A stretch of DNA of 64,000 bases from Winogradskyella haliclonae (GTDB lineage: Bacteria > Bacteroidota > Bacteroidia > Flavobacteriales > Flavobacteriaceae). The notes beneath the pieces are model-generated. The model had not been told where the DNA came from, did no database searches, and saw only the letters and a program-made list of their open reading frames with translations. The stretch covers positions 248,001-312,000 of the forward strand of contig NZ_BMDQ01000003.1 of assembly GCF_014635865.1 (NCBI RefSeq), in the 5' to 3' direction. Shown one piece after another: positions 41,326 through 51,499 of the stretch. A program made the position numbers and the translations under genes. Every line of letters starts with the position of its first letter. The stretch's first letter is position 1.

Positions 41326-42516
41326 TTATTTAACAACTGTGTTATAGAGTTCTATGAATTTTTTAATATTATTAGCATAATCAAATTCACGTTTTACAAA
41401 CTCATGTGCATTGGAAACCATAGATTTCAGTTTATCTTCAGGTGTGTTATCAAAATCAATTATAGCTGCTTCAATAGCTTTTGCATCTCGCATTGGTACT
41501 AGCCAACCAGTTTCTTTATGTTTTACAACCTCAGCCATGCCTCCACAGTCTGTAGAAATCACGGGTAATCCAACAGCCATAGCTTCTAAAACAACATTAG
41601 CAATACCTTCTCCTAAGCTTGGCAAAAGCAAGACATCTTGATGCTGTAAAGCCTCTAATAGTTCTTGTTGAGTCAATTGACTCTTAAAAGATATTGCCTC
41701 TAAGACATTAAGCTGGTGCATTTGAAAAAGCAAGGCCTCTGTAGGTCTTTCTGGTCCAATCAAAGTATACTGCACATCAAAACCCTTTACTCTTAATTGA
41801 TGCAAGGCATCAATAGCGTATTGGTAACCTTTTTTCCAATGATTTCGACCCACAGACACTACACGTATAAGCTTACGCTTAGGTTTCTGATAAGGCTTAT
41901 AGGTATTAAAAAAGAATCTTGGTGTTGGTGAGTAGATAACAATACTGCGACTAAGAATATCATCGTATTGCGACGCTTTTTTTACGATGGTATGTGATAC
42001 GCCATGAAAAGCATCAACACAAGGAAATAGCTCTTTATAAACAGATGCAAACTTAGGCTCTACTACTGGTGTGTAATTGATATGAGCACCTCTAAAACTC
42101 ACTACTAATGGTATGTTAAATCTGGTCTTTAAGAATCCATAAGCAGCAATATCTTTTGCCCATTGTAAGTGCAAAATATCTGGTTTATGCAATAAAATAG
42201 GTAAGCATCGCGAAAGTTTTATAAATCTTGAATAGCGTATTTTTTCTGATTTAACTTCTTCTAATAATCTAAATAGAGCTTTAGGTTGCTTAAAAAACAA
42301 ATGCAATATCCTAAATGAAGTGACTAAAACATTAACCCACTTAGAATTTGGCGTAGCGTAAACTCTAATGTTTTTTGAAGAATACTTTACACTCTTTTTC
42401 TGAATACCAAATAAAAAAACCTTGTGATGTTCTGCGACTCCATTGATGAGACGTTCTATAAAAGACGTACTAGGAATATTGCCAGAGAAGATTGCTATTT
42501 TAAGTTGTTTTTTCAA
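41326..42516 (-). CDS. Glycosyltransferase family 4
   Basis: A 396-residue GT-B enzyme. The donor half shows IRVVSVGRNHWKKGYQYAID and GEGIANVVLEAMAVGLPVIS followed by TDCGGMAEVV, and the loop KETGWLVPMRDAKAI. It overlaps the methyltransferase gene upstream by 4 bp. A 75-bp gap separates it from the asparagine-synthase-like gene, one of the few spacers in this locus; I see no promoter there. Confidence 0.9.
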   Translation of the reverse strand: MKKQLKIAIFSGNIPSTSFIERLINGVAEHHKVFLFGIQKKSVKYSSKNIRVYATPNSKWVNVLVTSFRILHLFFKQPKALFRLLEEVKSEKIRYSRFIKLSRCLPILLHKPDILHLQWAKDIAAYGFLKTRFNIPLVVSFRGAHINYTPVVEPKFASVYKELFPCVDAFHGVSHTIVKKASQYDDILSRSIVIYSPTPRFFFNTYKPYQKPKRKLIRVVSVGRNHWKKGYQYAIDALHQLRVKGFDVQYTLIGPERPTEALLFQMHQLNVLEAISFKSQLTQQELLEALQHQDVLLLPSLGEGIANVVLEAMAVGLPVISTDCGGMAEVVKHKETGWLVPMRDAKAIEAAIIDFDNTPEDKLKSMVSNAHEFVKREFDYANNIKKFIELYNTVVK

Positions 42517-43271
42517 GATTCAGGTTTTTCGAAAACTCCAATTATGGTTGCGCTTAAATACTTTGACGGATGTTTAATTAGATAATTATTAACACGTCCT
42601 TTAAAGATAAAACGCATGCCTTTATGAATGACCTTCTGAAAGAAATTCAATTTTTGATGTACTGCAAAAGGGAATCCTCCATAATATTGTAAAGTATTTA
42701 CCTTTAGTTTATTTCTATTAGCAAACTTGTTAAAAACACTTAGCTTCATACATTTAAGATTATGAATTTTTAAATTTTCATAATCGCATAAATAACCATA
42801 AATCTTTCTTAAATATCTTTTATTAGGAATCATAATTAATAGCTTTCCTCCTGGCTTTAGATACTTGCAATGCAAATCTAAAATCTCATCATAGTTTTCA
42901 AAATGCTCTATAAAACCATTTGAAACAACATAATCGTATAATTGTTCTGATTGGTGCTTTGTAAAGTCAGCTCTAATAATCTCATAATCCTTGACTTCCA
43001 TGGTTTTGAAAGCATCTTCAATTTGAGAAATGTTAGAATTATAATCCAGGCACGTTGGCTTAACACCATATTCTGAGGCAAGATATGCTAAATAACGCCC
43101 TGGGTAACCTCCAATTTCTATTAGGGTTTTACCTGAGTTTTTTTCTGAAATAAGCGTATCCCAAAAGGATGCATAAAACGAACATACATTAACTATGTGG
43201 GCTTTATCTGTATGTTTGGCCTTATAATACGTTTCCCAGTAGGATTGTGTTGTGAGTTTATTATCGGACAT
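42513..43271 (-). CDS. Class I SAM-dependent methyltransferase
   Basis: A 252-residue methyltransferase. Motif I is KTLIEIGGYPGRYLAYLAS, the acidic ribose-binding residue follows in PTCLDYNSN, and later motifs are YDYVVSNGFIEHFEN and YLKPGGKLLIMIPN. It is probably a sugar O- or N-methyltransferase of the locus. The ends overlap both neighbouring glycosyltransferase genes. Confidence 0.87.
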   Translation of the reverse strand: MSDNKLTTQSYWETYYKAKHTDKAHIVNVCSFYASFWDTLISEKNSGKTLIEIGGYPGRYLAYLASEYGVKPTCLDYNSNISQIEDAFKTMEVKDYEIIRADFTKHQSEQLYDYVVSNGFIEHFENYDEILDLHCKYLKPGGKLLIMIPNKRYLRKIYGYLCDYENLKIHNLKCMKLSVFNKFANRNKLKVNTLQYYGGFPFAVHQKLNFFQKVIHKGMRFIFKGRVNNYLIKHPSKYLSATIIGVFEKPES

Positions 43272-44260
43272 TAAATGTATCTATACTGATGGATATTTGG
43301 GCTCAGCAATTTACGTCTTACTTTGTACATAAATTGAAATATTGGTCTTCGGTTTTTAAAAGGTAATTGTATGACTAATTGTAAAATTAAAAGTTCAAAA
43401 TGTTTTACGAGTGATTTGGTTGTTTTTTTTGAAGCTTTTACCAAATCTAGGCTCTCTTTTTTGTAACCCGTAAGATTGACACGCATTGCAGCATGAAACA
43501 TACGTTCTGCAAGCGGATTAGCATATCTTTTTTGTTTTAGTAGACCTCTTTCTTTGAGTCGAGATTGCATGCCTAAATTTAAATCTAAACAATCGTTAAC
43601 AAAGCGAGAATGATTCTTTTTCAAACCACTAGCATTTGATAATCCACCATCTGGATTATCAAAAACAAGATTAACCCTAATGACATCTTCAAAATGGACT
43701 TTACCTCTATTATTTATAGCAACTTCAAAATCATGAAATACATCTTCTCCATTAAATAAACTTGACCAGTATTTCCCGCTTTGATAATTCCACAAAGGTG
43801 CCGATGTATGCCATTTTCTAACTTCAAGCACATTTTTAAGTAAATCATCAAACTGATTTCTATTCAATTTTGGACGGTGTGTTTTCTTTGGATTACCATC
43901 AATCATACTCAAGCCATATGTCATTATTACAGTAGGGTTTTCATCAAGAACTTTAACTTGTTGTTCTAATTTATCTGGTAACAATTCGTCTCCAGCATCT
44001 AAATATTGAATATACTTTCCGTTAGATTTCTCCAAACCCAATTGCCTTGCTAAACCTGGACCTTCATTTTCTTTGTCAAAAAACCGAATAGAATTATTCT
44101 CTTTGAATCTAGATTTGACGGTCTCATAACCCACATCTGAGCCGTCATTAACTACAATAACCTCAATATTAGAATATGTTTGGGCAATTACAGACTTCAC
44201 AGAACGCTCCAATTGCTTTGGGTTATTATATGTTGGTATGATTACTGAAACCTTATGCAT
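43271..44260 (-). CDS. Glycosyltransferase family 2
   Basis: A 329-residue GT-A enzyme: VSVIIPTYNNPKQLERSVKS, then IEVIVVNDGSD and KYIQYLDAGDELLPDKLEQQ, where the metal-binding DxD is replaced by DAGD. The C-terminal 100 residues are basic and helical (LILQLVIQLPFKNRRPIFQF). It overlaps the GT4 gene upstream by 8 bp. Confidence 0.87.
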   Translation of the reverse strand: MHKVSVIIPTYNNPKQLERSVKSVIAQTYSNIEVIVVNDGSDVGYETVKSRFKENNSIRFFDKENEGPGLARQLGLEKSNGKYIQYLDAGDELLPDKLEQQVKVLDENPTVIMTYGLSMIDGNPKKTHRPKLNRNQFDDLLKNVLEVRKWHTSAPLWNYQSGKYWSSLFNGEDVFHDFEVAINNRGKVHFEDVIRVNLVFDNPDGGLSNASGLKKNHSRFVNDCLDLNLGMQSRLKERGLLKQKRYANPLAERMFHAAMRVNLTGYKKESLDLVKASKKTTKSLVKHFELLILQLVIQLPFKNRRPIFQFMYKVRRKLLSPNIHQYRYI

Positions 44261-45368
44261 TTTCAGTAAGTTTTTTATACAAATTAATATAAGATTCTGC
44301 TTCTGTCAGATTGGTGAATTTATGTTTTACATTAGCAATTGCTGCTTCTGAAAATTGCTGGTATAATACCTTATTATTTATAAGACGTTCTATCTTCTTA
44401 GTAGCTAAATCACTTTCATAAAACGGAACAGCATAACCAGATTTCTCATCCAATATGGTCTCTGGCATGCCTCCAGCGTCAGATATAATCGCAGGCAAGC
44501 CAAAAGATTGGGCTTCTATTGTGCTTATAGATAATGACTCAGACTTACTTAACTGTAAGTAAAAATCATAAGTTTTGAGTTGTTTAAGATATTCATCATT
44601 CTCAACTTTGCCTTTTATATTGACAATGTCATGCAAACCATATTTGTCTACCATAAAATAAACTTCACCTATATCGTGACCTTTTCCATAAACATCATAA
44701 CTCACATTATAGCCTTTGTCAACCAAATACTTAATCACCCTCAAGTTACCTTCTATGTTTTTTTCCCACGTCATCCTAAAAGACGATACAATTTTAATGA
44801 TATCACCATCTAACTGCCTTGGCGAATGATTACTTTTTTTTATTGACGCAGGAATGACTTCAATTATAGCCTCGGAAACGCCCCATTTCTGAAGGTAATT
44901 TTTCTGATGCTGACTCATAACTACAAAAGCATCTATTCTATCTGAGCTATTTTTATAAAAATCCACCCATCGCTTATCGTACCAAGGTCTTAAGTAGGTA
45001 TCACTACCCCTAAGTGTTACTATTAACTTTGGTCTATTAATAGCATTTAACTTAGAAATTCCATTGAAATACTTAAACAAAAATGAATGATGTAGATGTA
45101 CAATATTTACTTTGTTTTGAAGCCATTTTATTTCCAAATATGATAAGCCATTATATGCCTTAGAAATCATTCCATAAAAACGTTCGTACAAACGTTTTTG
45201 GAAATAGTTTGGCGTTAATTGTACTTTAACTGTTGACTTATAATCGCTTTCTTTTAAACCATTAATTTCTAAATCAACAGATGTGTCTTTTGCCAATAAC
45301 TCAACCATGTCTGCAATGTAGGATTGGTTAAATGCTGGGAAGTGCTCGAAAAAAAGTACTAATTTCAA
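44253..45368 (-). CDS. Glycosyltransferase family 4
   Basis: A 371-residue GT-B enzyme. The donor side has KIVSSFRMTWEKNIEGNLRV and SKSESLSISTIEAQSFGLPA with the expected glutamates, then SDAGGMPETILDEKSGYAVP. The acceptor side includes VNIVHLHHSFLFKYFNG. Separated by 37 nt from the next upstream gene. Confidence 0.88.
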   Translation of the reverse strand: MKLVLFFEHFPAFNQSYIADMVELLAKDTSVDLEINGLKESDYKSTVKVQLTPNYFQKRLYERFYGMISKAYNGLSYLEIKWLQNKVNIVHLHHSFLFKYFNGISKLNAINRPKLIVTLRGSDTYLRPWYDKRWVDFYKNSSDRIDAFVVMSQHQKNYLQKWGVSEAIIEVIPASIKKSNHSPRQLDGDIIKIVSSFRMTWEKNIEGNLRVIKYLVDKGYNVSYDVYGKGHDIGEVYFMVDKYGLHDIVNIKGKVENDEYLKQLKTYDFYLQLSKSESLSISTIEAQSFGLPAIISDAGGMPETILDEKSGYAVPFYESDLATKKIERLINNKVLYQQFSEAAIANVKHKFTNLTEAESYINLYKKLTENA

Positions 45369-45405
45369 TTTTAACTGGTTTCTAGATTAAACTTCGCATA
45401 GTCAT

Positions 45406-46338
45406 TTAATGTATCTTCATTTTCCTCAATAGTCTCTTAAACAAATTCTTAAACTTCAAATTATAATATAATTTCGATTTACGTAATTGATTTAGAATTT
45501 CTTTTTTTTCTGAATCAGAAATTTTATGACCATGCAGTTTTAAAAACTTAAACAACTTAAGTAAATATTTTTTTCTTATACCATCTACAACTGCCTTAGA
45601 TTTAAAATAATTGAGTTCCGTTTTTAATTCATTAATTCTATTTCGCATGTAAGCTTCAGAATTCAATTTATTAGAAACTCCAAAATCATGCTTTCGGTAA
45701 GCACTCATAACACTATCTAAAAAACCAGCCTTACCGTGATGCAATAATTCGCAATACAACATAAAATCTCCATGAGAATGATGCATTCTTTTAATGGATT
45801 TTATCTCTATACTTCTATACATTAAGCTACATGTTGCTGAGCTATTTAATGCTAAATATTTAGACGCATTAAGTGTGTTTGCTTTTATATCTTCAGGATA
45901 AATATGTGTATCTGATGTAATTTCACCAGTTTCTGAAACGAGATAAGCTTTATGAAAACAAAAAGAACAATCTTTATTTTTTCCTAAAAAATCGACTTGC
46001 TTTTGAAGTTTTAATGGGTCAGTCCAAAAATCATCTCCTTCTAATAATGCTACGTATTTGCCAGTACAGCTATCGAGAGTAAATATAAAATTAGGCATCA
46101 TACCTAGATTAGAAGATTGGTTATAATATCGAATGCTTAATCTACTATTTGTATTCTGCTTGATTACAGTTTCTATAACAGTATTTGTACTATCGGTAGA
46201 ACAATCATTAGATATTACCAGCTCAAAATTAAAATCAGTTTTTTGCTCAATAACTGACAGAATAGCTTGAGCTATATAAGCTTCATGATTATAGGTAATC
46301 ATGCAGATACTAACAACTGGATTTCTATTTGATTGCAC
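45406..46338 (-). CDS. Glycosyltransferase family 2 (paralogue of the gene at 52366)
   Basis: A 310-residue GT-A enzyme with VSICMITYNHEAYIAQAI, ELVISNDCSTDSTN and ALLEGDDFWTDPLKLQKQVD. The last two blocks are almost identical to those of the GT2 at 52366-53223, so the two arose by duplication. Both extend over about 280 residues with similar C-terminal helices. The start overlaps the next upstream gene by one base. Confidence 0.9.
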   Translation of the reverse strand: MQSNRNPVVSICMITYNHEAYIAQAILSVIEQKTDFNFELVISNDCSTDSTNTVIETVIKQNTNSRLSIRYYNQSSNLGMMPNFIFTLDSCTGKYVALLEGDDFWTDPLKLQKQVDFLGKNKDCSFCFHKAYLVSETGEITSDTHIYPEDIKANTLNASKYLALNSSATCSLMYRSIEIKSIKRMHHSHGDFMLYCELLHHGKAGFLDSVMSAYRKHDFGVSNKLNSEAYMRNRINELKTELNYFKSKAVVDGIRKKYLLKLFKFLKLHGHKISDSEKKEILNQLRKSKLYYNLKFKNLFKRLLRKMKIH

Positions 46339-47249
46339 TATGCTTTACTTAAAAGTGATTTTATTTTTTTACACAAATAACTCATAAAATAGCTGTCTTT
46401 ATACTTCAAAAAATAAACTATAGACATAACGACAATTTTCACTTTTGAATAACTTCCCAATTCTATCTTATGCTGCACTTTCATGGCATTTTTATAATCT
46501 TGGGCAGTTACTATGTCTGAAAATTCATTTTTAAAATCTTTGAGCAACTGTTTTGAAGCATGTTGCTGACCTTGAGCATTTGCTGTAACAGAATCGTTAG
46601 CAATAATCCTGTTCATAGTTACCAGTTTTTTTGGTAATCCATGAATTTTCGAAATAAGACTGAATCGTAATACATAATCCCAATCTACATTAAAATTACC
46701 ATACGTATTTTTAAATTTTAAATCGTTTTCTAAATGTATTGCCTTTTGCCATAACATACAGGTGTTTACAACCTTAAGTTGGTTAACATACAAGTATTTA
46801 AAAAGTGCTTTCCCTTGTGGAAATTGCTCACTACGGAGCAGTAGGCCTGGAAATAACAAATTCTTTTTTACTCCTGTATATTCTACTATACCAGAAACAA
46901 GACCAACATCTTTATCGTTTTTCATCACCTCAACTTGCCACTCAAGACGTTCTGGTACATAAATATCATCTTGCTCCGCCATTGCAAAATATAAACTATT
47001 TGGAGATGCATGCTTAATGATTGCATTCAAATTATTAGCCAATCCTAAATTTTGAGGATGCTCAATAACCTTAATTCTTGAGTCATCAAAAGCTAGGGCA
47101 ATTGCTTTAGATTTATCCTTTGTGCCATCAATACCAATAATAATCTCAAAATCTGTAAAGGTTTGATCGCGTAAACTCTCAATGGTAGCCTTTAAGGTTT
47201 TTTCGCCATTATAAACTGGTAATAATATGCTGACCAAAGGTGCACTCAT
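46338..47249 (-). CDS. Glycosyltransferase family 2
   Basis: A 303-residue GT-A enzyme: VSILLPVYNGEKTLKATIES, FEIIIGIDGTKDKSKAI, and YFAMAEQDDIYVPERLEWQV with the QDD metal site. It resembles teichuronic or capsule chain glycosyltransferases. One nucleotide separates it from the upstream GT2 gene. Donor unknown. Confidence 0.88.
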   Translation of the reverse strand: MSAPLVSILLPVYNGEKTLKATIESLRDQTFTDFEIIIGIDGTKDKSKAIALAFDDSRIKVIEHPQNLGLANNLNAIIKHASPNSLYFAMAEQDDIYVPERLEWQVEVMKNDKDVGLVSGIVEYTGVKKNLLFPGLLLRSEQFPQGKALFKYLYVNQLKVVNTCMLWQKAIHLENDLKFKNTYGNFNVDWDYVLRFSLISKIHGLPKKLVTMNRIIANDSVTANAQGQQHASKQLLKDFKNEFSDIVTAQDYKNAMKVQHKIELGSYSKVKIVVMSIVYFLKYKDSYFMSYLCKKIKSLLSKA

Positions 47250-47250
47250 T

Positions 47251-48126
47251 TTAGCTAAATCTCGCTTTTAGTTTTACTAATCTTGATAGTATAGGGTGAA
47301 ATCTCTTTTGCAGTTTTTGTCGGCATTCTTTATGCAAATAAGGCAACAAGGTATCGTAATACATCTTATATAAAACTTCTGTTTCATTAATTTTTTCAGA
47401 CTTATTAACAGCTGATGCTTGTGCTGCATGCAATCTAAACGAACTTAAATACGCATCTACAAAACCAATGTTATAAAAAGGCATTAAACGGCTCCAAAAC
47501 TCACAATCTAAAGCTTGCTTTAATTCCTCATTAAAATAACCAACTTTATCAAAACACGCTTTGTCAATAAGAACACTTGTTGGTTCTCCTATTTTATTTT
47601 TTGGTGCATTTAAAAAATTTCTGTCCTTCAAATAGGTTTTACCTTCAATAACACCTTCTTTAATCTTTAGATTTGACCAATTTTCATGAAGATTACCATA
47701 TACGTTTTTGAACTCTAAAATAGATTCGCTGTGTTCTGTATGGATGAAATGGCGTTTTGCATATACCAAAGCTATGTTACTTTCAGAAAACATCACATTT
47801 ACGAGTTTCTCAACACAGTCTGGAGCCAATACATCATCCTGGAAAAGGAACTTAATATATTGTCCGTTAGAATTCTTAATGCAGTTGTTCCAATTGGCAC
47901 CTATGCCTTTAGGCGCATGATGAAAAATATGAATCGGAATTTCTGTGTTCTCTTTTAACCTATTGATAAGTGCTAATGTCCGATCACTTGAAGCATCATC
48001 AGAAATTATTAATTCTATGTTTTTGTATGTTTGAGATAAGGCCGAATTAAGACATTCCTCAATATAAGTTTCACCGTTATAGGTAGGAATACAAATGGAA
48101 ACCAATGGCACATTATTTGTTTTCAT
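47251..48126 (-). CDS. Glycosyltransferase family 2
   Basis: A 291-residue GT-A enzyme with VSICIPTYNGETYIEECLNS, ELIISDDASSDRTLALINR and QYIKFLFQDDVLAPDCVEKL. A central GEPTSVLIDKACFDKVGYFN segment is typical of the acceptor side. It overlaps the upstream gene by 14 bp. Confidence 0.9.
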   Translation of the reverse strand: MKTNNVPLVSICIPTYNGETYIEECLNSALSQTYKNIELIISDDASSDRTLALINRLKENTEIPIHIFHHAPKGIGANWNNCIKNSNGQYIKFLFQDDVLAPDCVEKLVNVMFSESNIALVYAKRHFIHTEHSESILEFKNVYGNLHENWSNLKIKEGVIEGKTYLKDRNFLNAPKNKIGEPTSVLIDKACFDKVGYFNEELKQALDCEFWSRLMPFYNIGFVDAYLSSFRLHAAQASAVNKSEKINETEVLYKMYYDTLLPYLHKECRQKLQKRFHPILSRLVKLKARFS

Positions 48127-48940
48127 CTGTATATGTTTTTTGATGCAAATCGCTTTTTAATTCGCCATCTTCTTCCAATAACCAAGACGCAGATGCATTT
48201 GCCGTTTTCTGATAATATAGTTGTTCTTCTGAAAGGTTGGCAGGATTGATATACCAACCACCGTGAATAGCCTGTAAAGGGTAATCTGTGCGCCAAGCTT
48301 TTGTAAAGTTTTTACGTTGGTATTTATAATCTGGCCTATATAACGCAAAAGTTGTATCTATCTCTGCTTTATAGGCTTGAGGATGGATCTTTGTAGCCCA
48401 AAATTGCTTTTCCCAATTTTTAATTTTTTCCATCTGTGGATTATGTATAGGTATGTCATCCAACTTTAAAGAAAAACCAACTTTTGTTCGGTCATAGGCT
48501 TTATCTAAAAGTTTAAGCATGGTTTTTAAAAAATCATCCGGGCATTCAGATAAAGGCACAATATCTGGGTCAGTAAGCACATAATAACCCTTAGTGTATT
48601 TGTCTACTAACTCTTTATGTTTCCAAAAAGATAAGTGTCCACTATTGCTAACCAATCTATGAACTTTAATCTCAGTTTCAATAGTATTATAATAGTCTAA
48701 CAATGGTTTGTATGTTGAATTATTATCAATAATAACAATATTTGAGTAGCCTCTTTCTTGTAAACTTTCGATGAGTAGCTTGAGATAAAACAGTTGGTTA
48801 AAATTATTAATTATTATAGGAATAGACTTGATATCGCGAATCTGTTTTCTAATTGTTTTATTAAACAACTGATGATACAACGTCTTGAAGTGATGCTTTA
48901 AGTAATGCTCTAGTTTAGTTATTTTGGTTATCGTAGGCAT
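48113..48940 (-). CDS. Atypical GT-A glycosyltransferase
   Basis: A 275-residue protein that resembles GT2 in its first half: IPIIINNFNQLFYLKLLIES, NIVIIDNNSTYKPLLDYY and KGYYVLTDPDIVPLSECP, where TDPD is the likely metal site. It has about 40 basic N-terminal residues before the fold. The second half (KVGFSLKLDDIPIH, HGGWYINPANLSEEQ) is unlike the neighbours and was not recognised beyond general similarity. Confidence 0.75.
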   Translation of the reverse strand: MPTITKITKLEHYLKHHFKTLYHQLFNKTIRKQIRDIKSIPIIINNFNQLFYLKLLIESLQERGYSNIVIIDNNSTYKPLLDYYNTIETEIKVHRLVSNSGHLSFWKHKELVDKYTKGYYVLTDPDIVPLSECPDDFLKTMLKLLDKAYDRTKVGFSLKLDDIPIHNPQMEKIKNWEKQFWATKIHPQAYKAEIDTTFALYRPDYKYQRKNFTKAWRTDYPLQAIHGGWYINPANLSEEQLYYQKTANASASWLLEEDGELKSDLHQKTYTDENK

Positions 48941-48946
48941 CTACTC

Positions 48947-49909
48947 TTAGGTTAATGGTTTTACTAATTTATAGCCTTTACCAAAAAAAACAAAAGACAT
49001 ATAGGTTAATATAATTTTCAGCTTAAAGGACAGTCTACTGATAAATGAAATTTCAACTTCTTCAACAGATCTAAAAATTAAAGGAATACTCTTTTTAGCA
49101 TATTCTTTTTTCCCTCGAATTAGAAGCTCTTTGTAATAGAGCGTTAATATTTCTAACCACTTTAATTTTCCTGAGGCTGTAAAGTTGGGAAGATAATCTT
49201 TAGTAACATTCCCTTTAACTTTTAAGTTAGATTCAATTTTAAAATCTTGAAAAATATTATTTGATATTGCTTCATTATGCTTAATCAGAGTCAATAAAGG
49301 TTCTTTAACAATAGTATACTTATCAGATATGTATAATGCTTTAGTATGAAAGTCGTACTCTTGAGATTGATGCAGTTCTTCATCAAATTTTAAATTATAT
49401 TTTTCTAAAAAACCTTTCCTCCACAAAGGTGCTGTAGTTAACCAAACAATATTATATAAGCAATAATCTTCGAGTCTATTTTTGGAATCTATAGTTCTTG
49501 AGCGTAGTCCTAAATCTTTATTCGATTCCTTATCAAACCAATTCGATTGACAAATGCTATATGGAGATTCTGTATTAAACTCGAGAGATTTTAATTGCAC
49601 AGACAGCTTATTTTCATGCATAATATCATCACTATCAAACCAATTAATAAAATCACCCTTACTTAATTGAAACCCATAATTTCTGCATGCATTGGCGCCT
49701 TTAGGCATATGTTGTGGCCGTTTTGCATAAATAAAGCGTGCATCGTTTTTAGAATAGTTTTCTATAACTTCTTTCGTGTTATCTGTTGAGTTATCATCCA
49801 CAATAATACACTCCCAATACGTGTGAGTTTGAGATTTTATAGAATCTAGAGTTTCCGTGATAAGATGAGCACGATTATAAGTTGGTATTATTATGGAAAC
49901 TAAGGACAT
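48947..49909 (-). CDS. Glycosyltransferase family 2
   Basis: A 320-residue GT-A enzyme with VSIIIPTYNRAHLITETLDS, ECIIVDDNSTDNTKEVIENY and GDFINWFDSDDIMHENKLSV; the DSDD supplies the metal site. The C-terminus has a short hydrophobic stretch (LKIILTYMSFVFFG), possibly a membrane contact. It lies 6 nt upstream of the atypical GT gene. Confidence 0.9.
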   Translation of the reverse strand: MSLVSIIIPTYNRAHLITETLDSIKSQTHTYWECIIVDDNSTDNTKEVIENYSKNDARFIYAKRPQHMPKGANACRNYGFQLSKGDFINWFDSDDIMHENKLSVQLKSLEFNTESPYSICQSNWFDKESNKDLGLRSRTIDSKNRLEDYCLYNIVWLTTAPLWRKGFLEKYNLKFDEELHQSQEYDFHTKALYISDKYTIVKEPLLTLIKHNEAISNNIFQDFKIESNLKVKGNVTKDYLPNFTASGKLKWLEILTLYYKELLIRGKKEYAKKSIPLIFRSVEEVEISFISRLSFKLKIILTYMSFVFFGKGYKLVKPLT

Positions 49910-49923
49910 ATCAAATTTTGAAT

Positions 49924-50856
49924 CTATAAATAATGAGTTCCTTTAGTTTTATTTTTTTTAATACTTGAAAATATATCTTGTTCAATATTTTTCAATTCTC
50001 GCAGCTCTCTCAACCAATTGTGAGCTTTTGATAGCTTTAAAAACACCATCATCTTTAGAATAGTCTTTTGAAGTAATTTCTTTTGTGCCTCTATTCTCAA
50101 TAAGGTATCTACACGATTTACATTAGCAAAATCTATTTTATACCCTTTTAATTTGTTCTTAAAATACGCTTCACTAAATTTTTCAACTTTATGATGATCT
50201 ATGTTTTCTCTATCATGAATGATATACGTATTTGGTACCATACCAAGCTTATAACCATGATAGCTTAATCGTTGACAGTAATTATCATCTTCTCCATAAT
50301 GATAAAATAAAGGATCAAAACCACCTACAGTTTCTAAACAGCTTCTTGAGATAAGCCATGCAGCCGCATTTACAAATGCAACATCATAAATAGCTTTTAA
50401 AGGTTTATTTAAAAATAAATCTGAGTGAAGGTTTGCACAATTCTTATAAGATACATAATCCATAAATTTTGCATCTATTCCTCTCTTTTCTGAGCTTAAA
50501 TGTATGGGGCTTAAAATTCCGTATTCTGGAGATTTAGATTGTAATTTCACCAATACTTCAAGAACATCATCACATAAATAAGCGTCTTGATTGAGTAAAA
50601 AGACATGCGATGCGCCTTTATCTAATGCAAATCGAATTCCAATATTATTTGCCTTCCCAAAGCCATGATTATTAGATTCTTCTATAAGTATTACTTCAGG
50701 AAAATTTTGTTTTATAAGACTCACGGTTGCATCAGTAGAATTATTATCTACGACAATGACAGTATAGCCCTTACATGATTGTAAACAAGTTTTTATCCAT
50801 TTTTCACCATTATATGTCGCTATAACTATGTATACGTTTTCAAGCATTTTTCTCAC
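49924..50856 (-). CDS. Glycosyltransferase family 2, rhamnosyltransferase-like
   Basis: A 310-residue GT-A enzyme. It opens VYIVIATYNGEKWIKTCLQS and has VIVVDNNSTDATVSLIKQNF, ASHVFLLNQDAYLCDDVLEV and the WbbL-like FDPLFYHYGEDDNYCQRLSY. This pattern is common in rhamnosyl- and galactofuranosyl-transferases, but the donor is not proven. An internal Met at residue 4 is an equally good start. It overlaps the methyltransferase gene by 17 bp. Confidence 0.88.
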   Translation of the reverse strand: MRKMLENVYIVIATYNGEKWIKTCLQSCKGYTVIVVDNNSTDATVSLIKQNFPEVILIEESNNHGFGKANNIGIRFALDKGASHVFLLNQDAYLCDDVLEVLVKLQSKSPEYGILSPIHLSSEKRGIDAKFMDYVSYKNCANLHSDLFLNKPLKAIYDVAFVNAAAWLISRSCLETVGGFDPLFYHYGEDDNYCQRLSYHGYKLGMVPNTYIIHDRENIDHHKVEKFSEAYFKNKLKGYKIDFANVNRVDTLLRIEAQKKLLQKTILKMMVFLKLSKAHNWLRELRELKNIEQDIFSSIKKNKTKGTHYL

Positions 50857-51499
50857 ATAAAACTACATACTGAAACGTATATAAGTTAGGAAATATCTTC
50901 TTTAATATCTTTCCATAAAATGGAAATTTTGACCCAATAGCATCTCTAAATCTAAAGTTTCTTTTTATAGTTATAGGCTTTAGATTAGACGCATCCATTA
51001 GTATTTCAATATTCTTTAAGGTAAACCATTGCAAATGTGTTTTATCAAAGATACCTCTATCATTTCTTGGAAAAATTCCTTTAATGAAAATATGCTTTAA
51101 AACATCAATATGTTGAACATTAGGCAGAGAAAATATAACTCTACCGTCTTGCTTAAGCAAAGTTAACAAACTCATTAGCGTCTTTTTAGAATCTTTGAGA
51201 TGTTCTAAAACATCGCCAAGAATAATCAAGTCATACATTCTATCGTAAGAACTTATTTTTTCTATAAACTCTTTGTCATCAAGATTGCCAACAAATACTT
51301 CTTGATAATGATTTTTAGCTTCCTTAGCCATGGCATCATCTAATTCTATACCCACAACTTGACTTGCAATTTTATGGTCTAGTAAGTAAGCACCATTAAC
51401 GCCATTTGCACAACCCACATCCAAAACTGACAAATCTTTACCGCTTACTAAAGCCAATATATCTGGCCTCAGACCTATGTATGATTTATTAAAGCTCAT
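50840..51499 (-). CDS. Class I SAM-dependent methyltransferase
   Basis: A 219-residue methyltransferase with motif I LSVLDVGCANGVNGAYLLDH, acidic VVGIELDDAMAKEAKNHY and YDLIILGDVLEHLKDSKKTL, a Methyltransf_23-like pattern. The last third (FPNVQHIDVL-type loop) is usual for sugar or lipid-linked glycan methylation. Both ends overlap adjacent genes (17 and 11 bp). Confidence 0.87.
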   Translation of the reverse strand: MSFNKSYIGLRPDILALVSGKDLSVLDVGCANGVNGAYLLDHKIASQVVGIELDDAMAKEAKNHYQEVFVGNLDDKEFIEKISSYDRMYDLIILGDVLEHLKDSKKTLMSLLTLLKQDGRVIFSLPNVQHIDVLKHIFIKGIFPRNDRGIFDKTHLQWFTLKNIEILMDASNLKPITIKRNFRFRDAIGSKFPFYGKILKKIFPNLYTFQYVVLCEKNA